Assembly: GCA_023415935.1 (NCBI GenBank)
Contig: JAEZIX010000026.1
Location: 1-64,000, forward strand
Reading direction: 5' to 3'
Origin: Cyanobacteria bacterium OH_CDB_20
Lineage (GTDB): Bacteria > Cyanobacteriota > Vampirovibrionia > Gastranaerophilales > Gastranaerophilaceae
DNA: 64,000 bases
This document shows positions 1 to 7,556 of the stretch, one piece after another. How positions within the stretch are numbered: position 1 is the first letter of the stretch; the number at the start of each line of letters is the position of its first letter. A program made the translations under genes and the position numbers. The notes under the pieces were generated by a model. It worked only from the letters and a program-made list of their open reading frames with translations. It ran no database searches and was not told the origin of the DNA.

Positions 1-168
1 TAAAAACTCTGTTTCTCCAATTTTTTTCTTAAAAAGAGTAGGGCCAATTGGAAGGCCAAATCCAAACTTATCAACTCTCATTTTAAACATTTTTGCTGCA
101 AAAAAGTGGCCCAACTCATGGACAATAATTAGTAAACTTATAAGCAAAATCATGATAATTAAATTCAT
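1..168 (-). CDS. rseP: RseP-type site-2 zinc metalloprotease, N-terminal part
   Basis: Only the first 56 codons are inside the window; the rest lies beyond the left edge. The translation begins with a hydrophobic segment that runs straight into a HELGHF motif (residues 17-22), the HExxH zinc site of intramembrane site-2 proteases. This is followed by the K-M-x-V-x-x-F-G-F-G-x-P-I-G-P region typical of RseP/MmpA proteins. The family cleaves membrane-anchored regulators such as anti-sigma factors within the lipid bilayer. It is transcribed divergently from the ComF gene, with 39 bases between the two ATGs. The family call is firm; the substrate is unknown. Confidence 0.88.
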   Translation of the reverse strand, partial: MNLIIMILLISLLIIVHELGHFFAAKMFKMRVDKFGFGLPIGPTLFKKKIGETEFL

Positions 169-207
169 TTAATAAAATCCCCTTGATTTTTATATATAAT
201 TGATTGT

Positions 208-873
208 ATGACAAATTTCTTTAAAATACTACTTGATTACATTTACAAACAAAAATGTTATTTTTGCGGAAAAAGTGCAGAAAATAAAGTATTTTGTTCT
301 AGTTGTTTTAATAGCATCTCTTTTTTGTCAAACAAAGCAATCTCTAAAATATTAGAAAAAAATCTCTATTGCGTTTCTTTTTATCAAGGAAACATCAAAA
401 AACTAATAAAAGCAGTAAAATATCACAATAAAAAAGAGCTTGCTTTTTATCAAGCAAAAATTATGTTTGATTTTTGGCAAAAAATTGAAGAAAAAAAAGA
501 TTTTTATACAATAATTCCCGTTCCAATTCATAAAAAAAGATTAAAACAAAGAAAATATAACCATATGGATTTAGTAGGAAAATACTTATGTGAGATGACC
601 GGCTATGAATTAAATACATCTTTTATAACAAGAACAAAAGACACAAAACCTCAATATAAACTTACAAAACAAGAGCGGGAAGAAAATTTAAAAGACGCTT
701 TTTCTTTAAATTTAGAACAAAAACCAGTAGCTCCAATTTTGTTAATTGATGACATTTCAACAACCGGTTCAACTTTTTTAGAAATAATAAAAGAGCTCAA
801 AAAAAATAACATTGAAGATATTACCTGTTTTGTAACAGCAATTCCTGATAAAAACAGTTTATATATAGACTAA
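208..873 (+). CDS. comFC: ComF family phosphoribosyltransferase
   Basis: 221 residues. The N-terminus has a small zinc ribbon (Cys17-x2-Cys20, Cys30-x2-Cys33). The C-terminal part is a type I phosphoribosyltransferase domain with the PRPP-binding motif ILLIDDISTTGST at residues 177-189. This is the ComFC/GntX architecture, linked to natural DNA uptake in Firmicutes and Proteobacteria, with unclear chemistry. No other competence gene is nearby. A TATAAT hexamer ends 7 bases before the ATG and no Shine-Dalgarno sequence is visible, so the mRNA may be leaderless, although no good -35 is seen. Its stop codon overlaps the stop of the convergent glycosyltransferase by 4 bases. Confidence 0.85.
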   Translation: MTNFFKILLDYIYKQKCYFCGKSAENKVFCSSCFNSISFLSNKAISKILEKNLYCVSFYQGNIKKLIKAVKYHNKKELAFYQAKIMFDFWQKIEEKKDFYTIIPVPIHKKRLKQRKYNHMDLVGKYLCEMTGYELNTSFITRTKDTKPQYKLTKQEREENLKDAFSLNLEQKPVAPILLIDDISTTGSTFLEIIKELKKNNIEDITCFVTAIPDKNSLYID

Positions 874-1937
874 TAATTAACCCATTTTTCAAATGTTGAT
901 AACAATATATAAGTTTTGTTTTTACCGCCTCTTTCAACTCTATAAAGCTTATCTAAAAAAGAAATAGGGTAATACAAAAAGAAAGGAAACTTTTTAAACC
1001 TTGAAAGAAGAAAACAGGTTCTATTTCTTACAAATTCTTTTTCTTCGGGTTTTATTTCAATGTTGTTAAAATCTTTTTTTATTTGCTCAAAAAATTCTTT
1101 TTTGTATGGAAGTTTTATTTTTTGATACCACCAATAAAGAGTAATAACTTTATAATCGAAGTATTTATACTTCATCTCTTCGTATAAATTTATTTTTTTA
1201 AGATTTTCACCAATCATATTAAATATTTTAAGATAATCAAAGAAGGTTCTATCTTTTGTGTTTGTAACAGCACCTCTTCTGTTTACTCTGTATAAAACAA
1301 GTTGCTCTTTTAATATTGATATTTTTTCTGCTTTAAATAATGCGTCGTAAGCAAAAACATTATCTTCAAAAAATGTTCCACCAGGGAATTTAACATCCTT
1401 GTTTAATAAAAAATCCCTTTTATATATTTTGTCCCAAGGAACGCTTGTTTGCCAAAAAATATTATCTCTTATATCTCGCCAAGAAAAATTTTTGTGTTCA
1501 AATTCTTCTGGTATCTGTTTTAAAAGAGCATAATCATGTTTTTCGTTAATCTTTTTTGTTTTATCGTCAAGCAAAGACCACTGGCAAATGGTTATGTCTG
1601 TTCCGTCTTGAGATATTTTATTATAAAGTTTTTTTATTGCGTCTTTTTTTAATAAATCATCACCATCTAAAAAGAAAATGTATTCGCCTTTTGCTTGCTC
1701 AACACCAAAATTTCTTGCAAGACCTTGTTTTATATTTTCTTTATTGCGAAAAATTCTAAATCTTTTATCTTTTTTTTCATAGTCTTTTAAAATGGCATAT
1801 GTTTTATCTGTTGAATTATTATCAATACATATTATTTCAAAATCTGTAAAAGATTGACTTAAAACACTTTCAATGGTTTCTTCTATATATTTTTCAACAT
1901 TATAAACTGGAATAATAATTGATACTTTTGGATTCAT
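870..1937 (-). CDS. Family 2 glycosyltransferase
   Basis: 355 residues with a GT-A fold at the N-terminus. It starts with the usual beta-strand (VSIIIPVYNVEKYI), has an IDNNSTDKT segment near residues 39-46 and the metal/nucleotide-sugar binding DGDD at residues 91-94. The C-terminal 150 residues are basic and aromatic-rich and would contact the acceptor. Such enzymes add sugars to cell-surface polysaccharides or lipid-linked glycans. Donor and acceptor cannot be read from the sequence. There is no transmembrane segment. It is a single-gene unit, divergent from the small gene at 1982 and tail-to-tail with comFC. Confidence 0.85.
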   Translation of the reverse strand: MNPKVSIIIPVYNVEKYIEETIESVLSQSFTDFEIICIDNNSTDKTYAILKDYEKKDKRFRIFRNKENIKQGLARNFGVEQAKGEYIFFLDGDDLLKKDAIKKLYNKISQDGTDITICQWSLLDDKTKKINEKHDYALLKQIPEEFEHKNFSWRDIRDNIFWQTSVPWDKIYKRDFLLNKDVKFPGGTFFEDNVFAYDALFKAEKISILKEQLVLYRVNRRGAVTNTKDRTFFDYLKIFNMIGENLKKINLYEEMKYKYFDYKVITLYWWYQKIKLPYKKEFFEQIKKDFNNIEIKPEEKEFVRNRTCFLLSRFKKFPFFLYYPISFLDKLYRVERGGKNKTYILLSTFEKWVNY

Positions 1938-1981
1938 AACAACCTATACATTACTCTTATTAATATAGTACAATTAATTAT

Positions 1982-2281
1982 ATGATATTAAAAGAATTTT
2001 CTGAATATTTACAACAAAATATTGATAAATCATCTGTTTTACTTTTAAACGAGTGGTTAAAAGAAAAAATAGAAACTCCTGCGCGAACAAATATTGATAG
2101 AGTTATTCAGACAGAAATTTATATTGCAAAAAACAAATTGCAAGATATATTATTAATTGGAAAATCAGATTCTGGAAGAAAACTTATAAAAGTTTTATAT
2201 AATTTTGCTTTGAGTTTTGAACAACAAAAACTTGCAAGATTTTTACATGATAAAAAAGCAAACGATTTTAATAACATGTAA
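1982..2281 (+). CDS. Small hypothetical protein, 99 aa
   Basis: A 99-residue, predominantly helical, soluble protein that I do not recognise. It has no cysteines, no signal peptide and no membrane segment. Codon use matches neighbouring genes (AT-rich third positions), and the frame fills the space between the divergent glycosyltransferase start and the T-rich intergenic region. A TACAAT hexamer ends 7 bases before the ATG and there is no Shine-Dalgarno sequence. I cannot assign a function. The chance that it is a real gene is good, because no competing frame is open and a promoter-like element precedes it. Confidence 0.55.
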   Translation: MILKEFSEYLQQNIDKSSVLLLNEWLKEKIETPARTNIDRVIQTEIYIAKNKLQDILLIGKSDSGRKLIKVLYNFALSFEQQKLARFLHDKKANDFNNM

Positions 2282-2609
2282 ACTATTGTATAGAGCATGG
2301 TTCCATGCTTTTAATTTATGATAAAATATTAGTTTTTAAAAATTCCACACTGTAGAAAACCTGTATAAAAACTATTTATTTTTTGTTTTTTATTTTTTGT
2401 TTTGTTTAAAAATTAATTAACTTTGTTTTTAGTTTTATGTTTTTTTATTTTTTTGTTTTGTTTTCTACAGGTTTTTTGTGGTTTTTAACAAGTTTAAATC
2501 CTTTTGTTTATAAGTGTTTTATTTTGTTTTCTACAGGTTTTTTGTTATTTATTACCTGTTATTATTTTTTATATATAATTTAATTAGTAATTAAAAAAAG
2601 AGAAAAAAC
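2282..2609. other. Candidate replication origin (oriC-like) region upstream of dnaN
   Basis: 328 bases without a gene. They hold three copies of the 11-mer GTTTTCTACAG (2350-2360 on the minus strand; 2460-2470 and 2526-2536 on the plus strand), separated by long T/G-rich, almost C-free stretches. The core TTTTCTACA differs by one base from the cyanobacterial DnaA box TTTTCCACA. AATTCCACA at 2341-2349, two mismatches from that box, lies beside the first copy. In Synechococcus elongatus oriC is next to dnaN, and here dnaN starts 1 kb downstream. The boxes and the unwinding-prone tract are visible; the origin function is inference. The alternative is an operator set for the hydrolase gene. Confidence 0.5.
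2456..2545 (+). repeat. Pair of 24-base direct repeats
   Basis: An identical 24-base sequence occurs at 2456-2479 and 2522-2545. Each copy holds the core TTTTCTACAGG followed by TTTTTTGT. The copies are 66 bases apart start to start, close to six helical turns. A third, inverted and shorter copy of the core lies at 2350-2360. The spacing and shared core point to binding sites for one protein, with DnaA the best candidate. Confidence 0.75.
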
Positions 2610-3491
2610 ATGCAATTAGAGAGAAAAAGATTTTATTTATATTTATTTGTAATATTTTTTATTTTTTTATCGCTTTTCTTTTTTATAAAAAATTTAAAAA
2701 CAATAAATAATATTTTAAGTTTTAAGGATTTTAAAAATGTTTATTCTTCAGAAAAAAAAGAATATGACAAAATAAATATTGAAGGATCTTATATAAAAGA
2801 AAACTCAAAAGCATATTATAGAGTTTTTTTACCAAAAAATAACAAAAAAACAGATGCAATAATAATTTGTTCGGGTGGTGGTTATCAGTATCTTGTTTAT
2901 AAAAATGAAGGAATAAATGTTGCAAAATGGTTTCAAAAACAAGGATTTATTGCTGTTGTATTACTTTATAGAGCTCCAAAACAAAAAAACACCGAATATC
3001 CATATAATGATTTAAAAGAAACTTTTAAAATAATAAAAAATAATTCAGAAAAATGGAATATTGATAAAATTGGGGTTATGGGTTTTTCTGCAGGTGGACA
3101 CTTAGCGGCTTTTTATTCTAATAAAACAAGTGATGAATTAAGACCAGATTTTACAATTTTATATTATCCTGTAATTTCAATGAAAGATGAGATTACACAC
3201 TCTTCAACAAAATTAAATTTAATAAATAATAAAAAAGAACTTGAAAAAGATTATTCTGTTGAAAATTTAGTTTCCAAAAAAACACCTAAAACCTTTATTA
3301 CATATGCAAAAGATGATGAAAGTGTTAATATAAAAAACTCTAAAATATATGCAGAAAAATTAAAAAAATATAATATTCCATTTAAAATTTATGAGTTTGA
3401 AACAGGTGGACACGGCTTTGGTTGGAGTAAAAAATATAAATACCAAAAACAAAATAAACAAAACTTGTTAAGTTGGTTAAAAACTTTATAA
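2610..3491 (+). CDS. Membrane-anchored alpha/beta hydrolase (esterase-like)
   Basis: 293 residues. One N-terminal hydrophobic segment (about residues 9-26) acts as signal anchor, placing the rest outside the cytoplasmic membrane. The hydrolase domain shows the oxyanion-hole element SGGGYQYL, the nucleophile elbow GFSAGGH with serine, an acid candidate in YAKDDESV and the catalytic histidine in TGGHGFGW near the C-terminus. This resembles the BD-FAE/Aes carbohydrate-esterase-like group that removes acetyl or feruloyl groups, but the substrate is not determined. It lies directly downstream of the oriC-like boxes and is followed by dnaN after 71 bases. Confidence 0.8.
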   Translation: MQLERKRFYLYLFVIFFIFLSLFFFIKNLKTINNILSFKDFKNVYSSEKKEYDKINIEGSYIKENSKAYYRVFLPKNNKKTDAIIICSGGGYQYLVYKNEGINVAKWFQKQGFIAVVLLYRAPKQKNTEYPYNDLKETFKIIKNNSEKWNIDKIGVMGFSAGGHLAAFYSNKTSDELRPDFTILYYPVISMKDEITHSSTKLNLINNKKELEKDYSVENLVSKKTPKTFITYAKDDESVNIKNSKIYAEKLKKYNIPFKIYEFETGGHGFGWSKKYKYQKQNKQNLLSWLKTL

Positions 3492-3562
3492 CTTTTATAT
3501 TTTTCTAGTATAATACTATTAGTTTGGAACTACTTATTTTAAAAGAGAAGATTGAGGGAAAA

Positions 3563-4681
3563 ATGCTTTTTACAATTGATAGAGATTCTTTATTAAACAA
3601 ATTAAGAATTGTAGAAAAAATTACAATTCCAAGAGGGATTCAACCAGTTCTTGCAAATATATTGTTTGAAGCAAAAGATAATGAATTAAAATTAAGTGCA
3701 ACAGACCTTGATTTATCTATTATTACAAACACTACTGCTGCTGTTAAAAAAGAAGGAAAAATTACACTTCCGGCTAAAAAAACGTTTGAAATAATTTCAA
3801 AACTTCCAGATAAACCAGTAGATTTTTCTTTGAATGAAGAAAATAATATTGTGACAATTACTTGTGGTAATTCAAAATTTGAAATTATTGGAATATCAGC
3901 AAGTGAGTTCCCAGCTTTAATAACAGAAAACGAAATAAAACAAAAAGAATCAATTGAAATTGAAACAGATCCTTTTATAAAATCTATTAAACACACTGTT
4001 TATGCTGCTGCAAATTATGAAAACAGAAATATAATAAGTGGTGTATTTTGTCATATTCAAGAAGATAAAATTGAAATGGCAGCAACTGATGGAAATAGAC
4101 TTACGAGAATTGTTGAATCAGTTGAAAATAAAGACAAAAAAACCGCAAAAATTGTAATACCATCAAAAACTCTTCAAGAATTTATAAGAGTAAGCGCTTT
4201 TGTTTCAGAAGAAAAAGTTGAACTTTTAACAGATAAATCAAAATTAATAATGAAAACAAAAAGCTTTTTAATAATATCAAGACTTTTGGAAGGAGAATAT
4301 CCTCCTTATAAACAACTTATACCCGAAAAATCTGAAAAAATAGCACTTTTATCAAGAGAAGATTTGATAGGTGCCTTAGAGAGAGTTTCTTGTATGGTTA
4401 ACGACAGAACAAGTATTGTTAAATTTACTTTTACTGATAACAAGTTGATTTTAAAAGCAGAAACTCCAGATTCTGGAGCATCAGAAGATATTATTGATGC
4501 TGAATATGATAGCGAAGAATTAGTAATTGCTTTTAATTACAAATATATTCTTGATTCAATCAAAATTATGGATTCAGAAAAAGTTCAAATGGGATTAGGT
4601 GGAAGTGTTACTGCAACAGTCTTTAAACCTGATAGCGAAGAAGATTATTTATGTTTAATAATGCCGATACAGATAAGATAA
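3563..4681 (+). CDS. dnaN: DNA polymerase III beta sliding clamp
   Basis: 372 residues, the normal length for the ring-forming clamp that tethers DNA polymerase III. The start at 3563 gives the usual N-terminus (MLFTIDRDSLLNKL) and is preceded by GAGGG five bases upstream; an earlier in-frame TTG at 3524 is less likely. Three repeated clamp domains are recognisable, with SATDLDLSI in the first, MAATDGNRL in the second and the LIMPIQIR tail that closes the protein. A TATAAT at 3509-3514 could be its own -10 element. The neighbouring box cluster suggests that it marks the origin side of the chromosome. Confidence 0.96.
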   Translation: MLFTIDRDSLLNKLRIVEKITIPRGIQPVLANILFEAKDNELKLSATDLDLSIITNTTAAVKKEGKITLPAKKTFEIISKLPDKPVDFSLNEENNIVTITCGNSKFEIIGISASEFPALITENEIKQKESIEIETDPFIKSIKHTVYAAANYENRNIISGVFCHIQEDKIEMAATDGNRLTRIVESVENKDKKTAKIVIPSKTLQEFIRVSAFVSEEKVELLTDKSKLIMKTKSFLIISRLLEGEYPPYKQLIPEKSEKIALLSREDLIGALERVSCMVNDRTSIVKFTFTDNKLILKAETPDSGASEDIIDAEYDSEELVIAFNYKYILDSIKIMDSEKVQMGLGGSVTATVFKPDSEEDYLCLIMPIQIR

Positions 4682-4694
4682 AAAAGGTTAGATA

Positions 4695-5621
4695 ATGAAA
4701 ATTACAGTTAAAGTGCCTGCTACAACAGCAAATATTGGTCCTGGGTTTGATTGTTTAGGGATGGCCCTTCCTCTTTATAATGAAATAACAATAGAGGAAA
4801 CAGTTTTACCAGGAACGGGTATTCAAATAAATATTATTGATGAATCAAACGAGTTTGAGACATTATCTATACCGACAGATGAAAACAATATTGTTTATAA
4901 AGCGGTTGAGCTCTTATATAATTCAATTGGTCAAACACCAAGCGAACTTAAAATATCAATAAAAACACACATCCCAATTGCAAAAGGGCTTGGAAGTAGT
5001 GCAAGTGTTATTGTTGGTGGTTTAATAGCTGCAAATGAACTTTTAGGAAGACCGGCGGATGAACAAGCTCTACTTTCTATAGCAACAGAAGTTGAAGGAC
5101 ACCCTGATAATGTTGCCCCTACTGTTTTAGGTGGTTTTGTCCTCTCTTCTCAAGAAGAAGACGGAAGTGTTATTTATAGAAAACTTCCTTGGCCAAAAGA
5201 GTGGAAATTAATTGTTTGTATTCCAGATTATGAACTTGCAACCGAAATCGCACGTTCTGTTTTACCGGAAAAAGTTGATATGAAAGACGCAGCTTTTAAT
5301 GCAAGAAGATGTGCAATGCTAGTTGATGCTGTTTATACAAAAGATGCAGAGTTATTAAGACTTGCGCTTCAAGATAAACTACATCAGCCTTATAGAATGA
5401 AATTAGTACCCGGATTGAAAGAGATAATAGAAGGATTAAAACATGAACCAGATGCTTTAGGATGTGTTTTAAGTGGCGCAGGTCCTTCAATTCTTGTAAT
5501 TTCTCAAGGAAAAGAAATTGAAAAAATCAAAAACAAAATTTCTCAAATTTGGTTCGATTTAAATGTAAAAAGTACTATCAGAGTAATGGAAATCGAAGAA
5601 CAAGGCGCAGTATTAATATAA
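4695..5621 (+). CDS. thrB: Homoserine kinase
   Basis: 308 residues, GHMP kinase fold. The N-terminal VPATTANIGPGFDCLG and the ATP-binding PIAKGLGSSAS (residues 94-104) are diagnostic. The C-terminal GAGPSI loop is also present. The enzyme phosphorylates L-homoserine with ATP, the step before threonine synthase. It starts 13 bases after dnaN and ends 11 bases before pgk, so the three genes are probably one transcript. Its threonine-pathway partners (hom, thrC) are not in the window. Confidence 0.94.
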   Translation: MKITVKVPATTANIGPGFDCLGMALPLYNEITIEETVLPGTGIQINIIDESNEFETLSIPTDENNIVYKAVELLYNSIGQTPSELKISIKTHIPIAKGLGSSASVIVGGLIAANELLGRPADEQALLSIATEVEGHPDNVAPTVLGGFVLSSQEEDGSVIYRKLPWPKEWKLIVCIPDYELATEIARSVLPEKVDMKDAAFNARRCAMLVDAVYTKDAELLRLALQDKLHQPYRMKLVPGLKEIIEGLKHEPDALGCVLSGAGPSILVISQGKEIEKIKNKISQIWFDLNVKSTIRVMEIEEQGAVLI

Positions 5622-5632
5622 AGGAGACTATT

Positions 5633-6832
5633 ATGAAAAAATCAATAAAAGATTTAAATGATTTAAAAGGAAAAAGAGCTTTAATTAGGGTGGACATTAA
5701 TGTTCCACTTGATGCCGATAAAAATGTTACTGATGATACAAGAATTCAAGCAATTTTACCAACAGTAAACTATTTAAAAGAAAAAGGCGCAAAAATTATT
5801 CTTATGGCTCACCTTGGAAGACCAAAAGGAGAATGGAATTTAGAATTTTCACTTGCTCCAGTTGCAAAATATTTATCTAAAATTTTAGGTGAAGATGTAT
5901 TATTTGTTTCAACTCCAGTTGGAGAAGGCGCAGAAAAAGACCTTGCTGAATTAAAGGATGGTCAAGTTGCACTTTTAGAAAATATCCGTTTTTATAAAGC
6001 AGAAGAAGCAAAAGATGACGATATGACTTTTGCTAATGAACTTGCAAAACTTGGTGATTTTTATGTTAACGACGCATTTGGCGCGGCTCACAGAAACCAT
6101 ACTTCAACAGCTAAACTTGCAAAGGTTTTAAAACCAGCAGTTTCTGGTTTGCTTATGGAAAAAGAATTAAGGTGTCTTTCTCAAGCCCTTGATAATCCTG
6201 TAAGACCATTTACAGCAGTTGTTGGAGGAGCTAAGGTTTCTTCTAAAATCGGCGTTTTAGAAAACCTAATTGATAAAGTTGATAACCTTATTATTGGCGG
6301 CGGCATGGCTTATACTTTTGTAAAAGCAAATGGTGGTAAAATTGGAAACTCTATTTGTGAAGATGATCAAATGGAAGTTGCAAAGGCTATTGAAAAGAAA
6401 GCCCAAGAAAAAGGTGTTAACCTTGTTATGGCAATAGATGTTCTTGTAACAGATGATTTTTCAGGAAACGGTACAAATAAAATCACCAACGTAACCGAAA
6501 TTCCAGATGGTTTTGAAGGCGTTGATGCTGGTCCAGAAACTCAAAAAAGATTTGCAGATGTTATCAAAACATCAAAAACAATATTAATGAACGGGCCAGT
6601 TGGTGCATTTGAAAACCCTGCATTTGCTGAAGGAACAAAAGATATTTTAAAAGCAATTGTTGAAGCAACTAAAAATGGAGCTATTTCTGTAATTGGTGGC
6701 GGTGATTCAGTATCTGCTGCTAAAAAATTCTGCAAAGCAGAAGACTTTACCCATGTTTCAACAGGTGGTGGAGCTTCACTAGAATTCATTGAAGGCAAAA
6801 TTCTTCCTGGTGTTGCAGCACTTGATGATTAA
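5633..6832 (+). CDS. pgk: Phosphoglycerate kinase
   Basis: 399 residues, full length. It transfers phosphate from 1,3-bisphosphoglycerate to ADP in glycolysis. The N-terminal domain has RVDINVPLD and MAHLGRPKGE, the C-terminal domain GGAKVSSKIGVLENL and the closing GGGDSVSAA / STGGGASLEF motifs. The start at 5633 is fixed by AAGGAG eight bases upstream; the open frame extends upstream into thrB but without family similarity. A strong hairpin terminator follows the stop codon. Confidence 0.97.
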   Translation: MKKSIKDLNDLKGKRALIRVDINVPLDADKNVTDDTRIQAILPTVNYLKEKGAKIILMAHLGRPKGEWNLEFSLAPVAKYLSKILGEDVLFVSTPVGEGAEKDLAELKDGQVALLENIRFYKAEEAKDDDMTFANELAKLGDFYVNDAFGAAHRNHTSTAKLAKVLKPAVSGLLMEKELRCLSQALDNPVRPFTAVVGGAKVSSKIGVLENLIDKVDNLIIGGGMAYTFVKANGGKIGNSICEDDQMEVAKAIEKKAQEKGVNLVMAIDVLVTDDFSGNGTNKITNVTEIPDGFEGVDAGPETQKRFADVIKTSKTILMNGPVGAFENPAFAEGTKDILKAIVEATKNGAISVIGGGDSVSAAKKFCKAEDFTHVSTGGGASLEFIEGKILPGVAALDD

Positions 6833-6854
6833 TCAACAATAATAAAAAAAACTT

Positions 6855-6884
6855 AAAAAAGAGAAGATTTTCTTCTCTTTTTTT
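6855..6884 (+). terminator. Rho-independent terminator after pgk
   Basis: Stem GAGAAGA / TCTTCTC (6861-6867 with 6871-6877), loop TTT, then a run of seven T. A run of A on the 5' side extends the stem. It closes the hydrolase-dnaN-thrB-pgk unit. Confidence 0.85.
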
Positions 6885-6942
6885 ATTGGCAAAAAAATCT
6901 TTTACAAGTTTTTATTTTTAGGAGAGACAAAGAAAGAAAACC

Positions 6943-7443
6943 ATGAGAGTAAATTTTAAAGGTGTTTATAAAATCTCGATTCCACAACCAAAAAGAGACG
7001 ATATTTCTGATATAAAAAAGATGATTTGTTTTGCTGATGCTGAAGTTGTTGTTTCAAGTCCTTTTTCAGACGACACATTGGAAGTTGTAAACAGAGCAAA
7101 AGAAACACAAACGGCTTCTCCTTTTTGGATACAAACTCAAGTTGAAAAAAATGGATACACAATGCCTAGGAGATTAAATGATTCGGTAGATGTTTTCATG
7201 TTAACCGGAGCTGACGCAAAAGAATATAGAAAGCTCTTCAGTGTTAAAAAGCTCACAAATCCAAATAACCTATTAAGTAAAACACGCGAGTTTACCCGTC
7301 AACACAAAATAGATACAGGAATGGATGAAAATAATTTAGACAGACTCATTGGTTATTTTTGTTTTTTATCGGAGCAAGAAAAAAGATTTGATAGTTTTAT
7401 TTCAACCAAAAACGTTCAACCAATGGAAGATGCGCTAAATTGA
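6943..7443 (+). CDS. Hypothetical protein, 166 aa
   Basis: I do not recognise this protein. It is soluble, mixed alpha/beta, with no signal peptide, no membrane segment and no obvious catalytic motif. It begins MRVNFKGVYKI; a similar VNFKA stretch occurs in the 343-residue protein at 30951. Residues 30-60 alternate short strands and acidic loops, and the last 60 residues look helical. It sits between the pgk terminator and typA with its own upstream GGAGAG (17 bases before the ATG, rather far). Codon use fits the neighbours. It may be a lineage-restricted protein. Confidence 0.6.
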   Translation: MRVNFKGVYKISIPQPKRDDISDIKKMICFADAEVVVSSPFSDDTLEVVNRAKETQTASPFWIQTQVEKNGYTMPRRLNDSVDVFMLTGADAKEYRKLFSVKKLTNPNNLLSKTREFTRQHKIDTGMDENNLDRLIGYFCFLSEQEKRFDSFISTKNVQPMEDALN

Positions 7444-7484
7444 GAACAAGTTACTTCAAAAATTGATTTTAGCTCGGTTTTAAT

Positions 7485-7506
7485 ATCATAATGTTTGTAT
7501 TATGAT
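7485..7506. promoter_or_regulatory. Perfect inverted repeat overlapping the predicted typA -10
   Basis: ATCATAAT (7485-7492), six-base spacer GTTTGT, ATTATGAT (7499-7506). The left arm contains CATAAT (7487-7492), which with TTGATT at 7463-7468 (18-base spacer) forms a plausible sigma-70 promoter for typA. The layout fits a dimeric repressor operator, or a hairpin at the 5' end of the transcript. Confidence 0.5.
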
Positions 7507-7556
7507 GGATTTTAAGAAAAAGATTTGAAAAAGCTGTTAAGAAAGCATTAATAACA

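Noticed and set aside
3524..3562. Extended dnaN start at the TTG
   Set aside because: The extra 13 residues have no match to DnaN, and GAGGG directly precedes the ATG at 3563.
5549..5632. Extended pgk start inside thrB
   Set aside because: The AAGGAG ribosome site and the conserved N-terminus fix the start at 5633.
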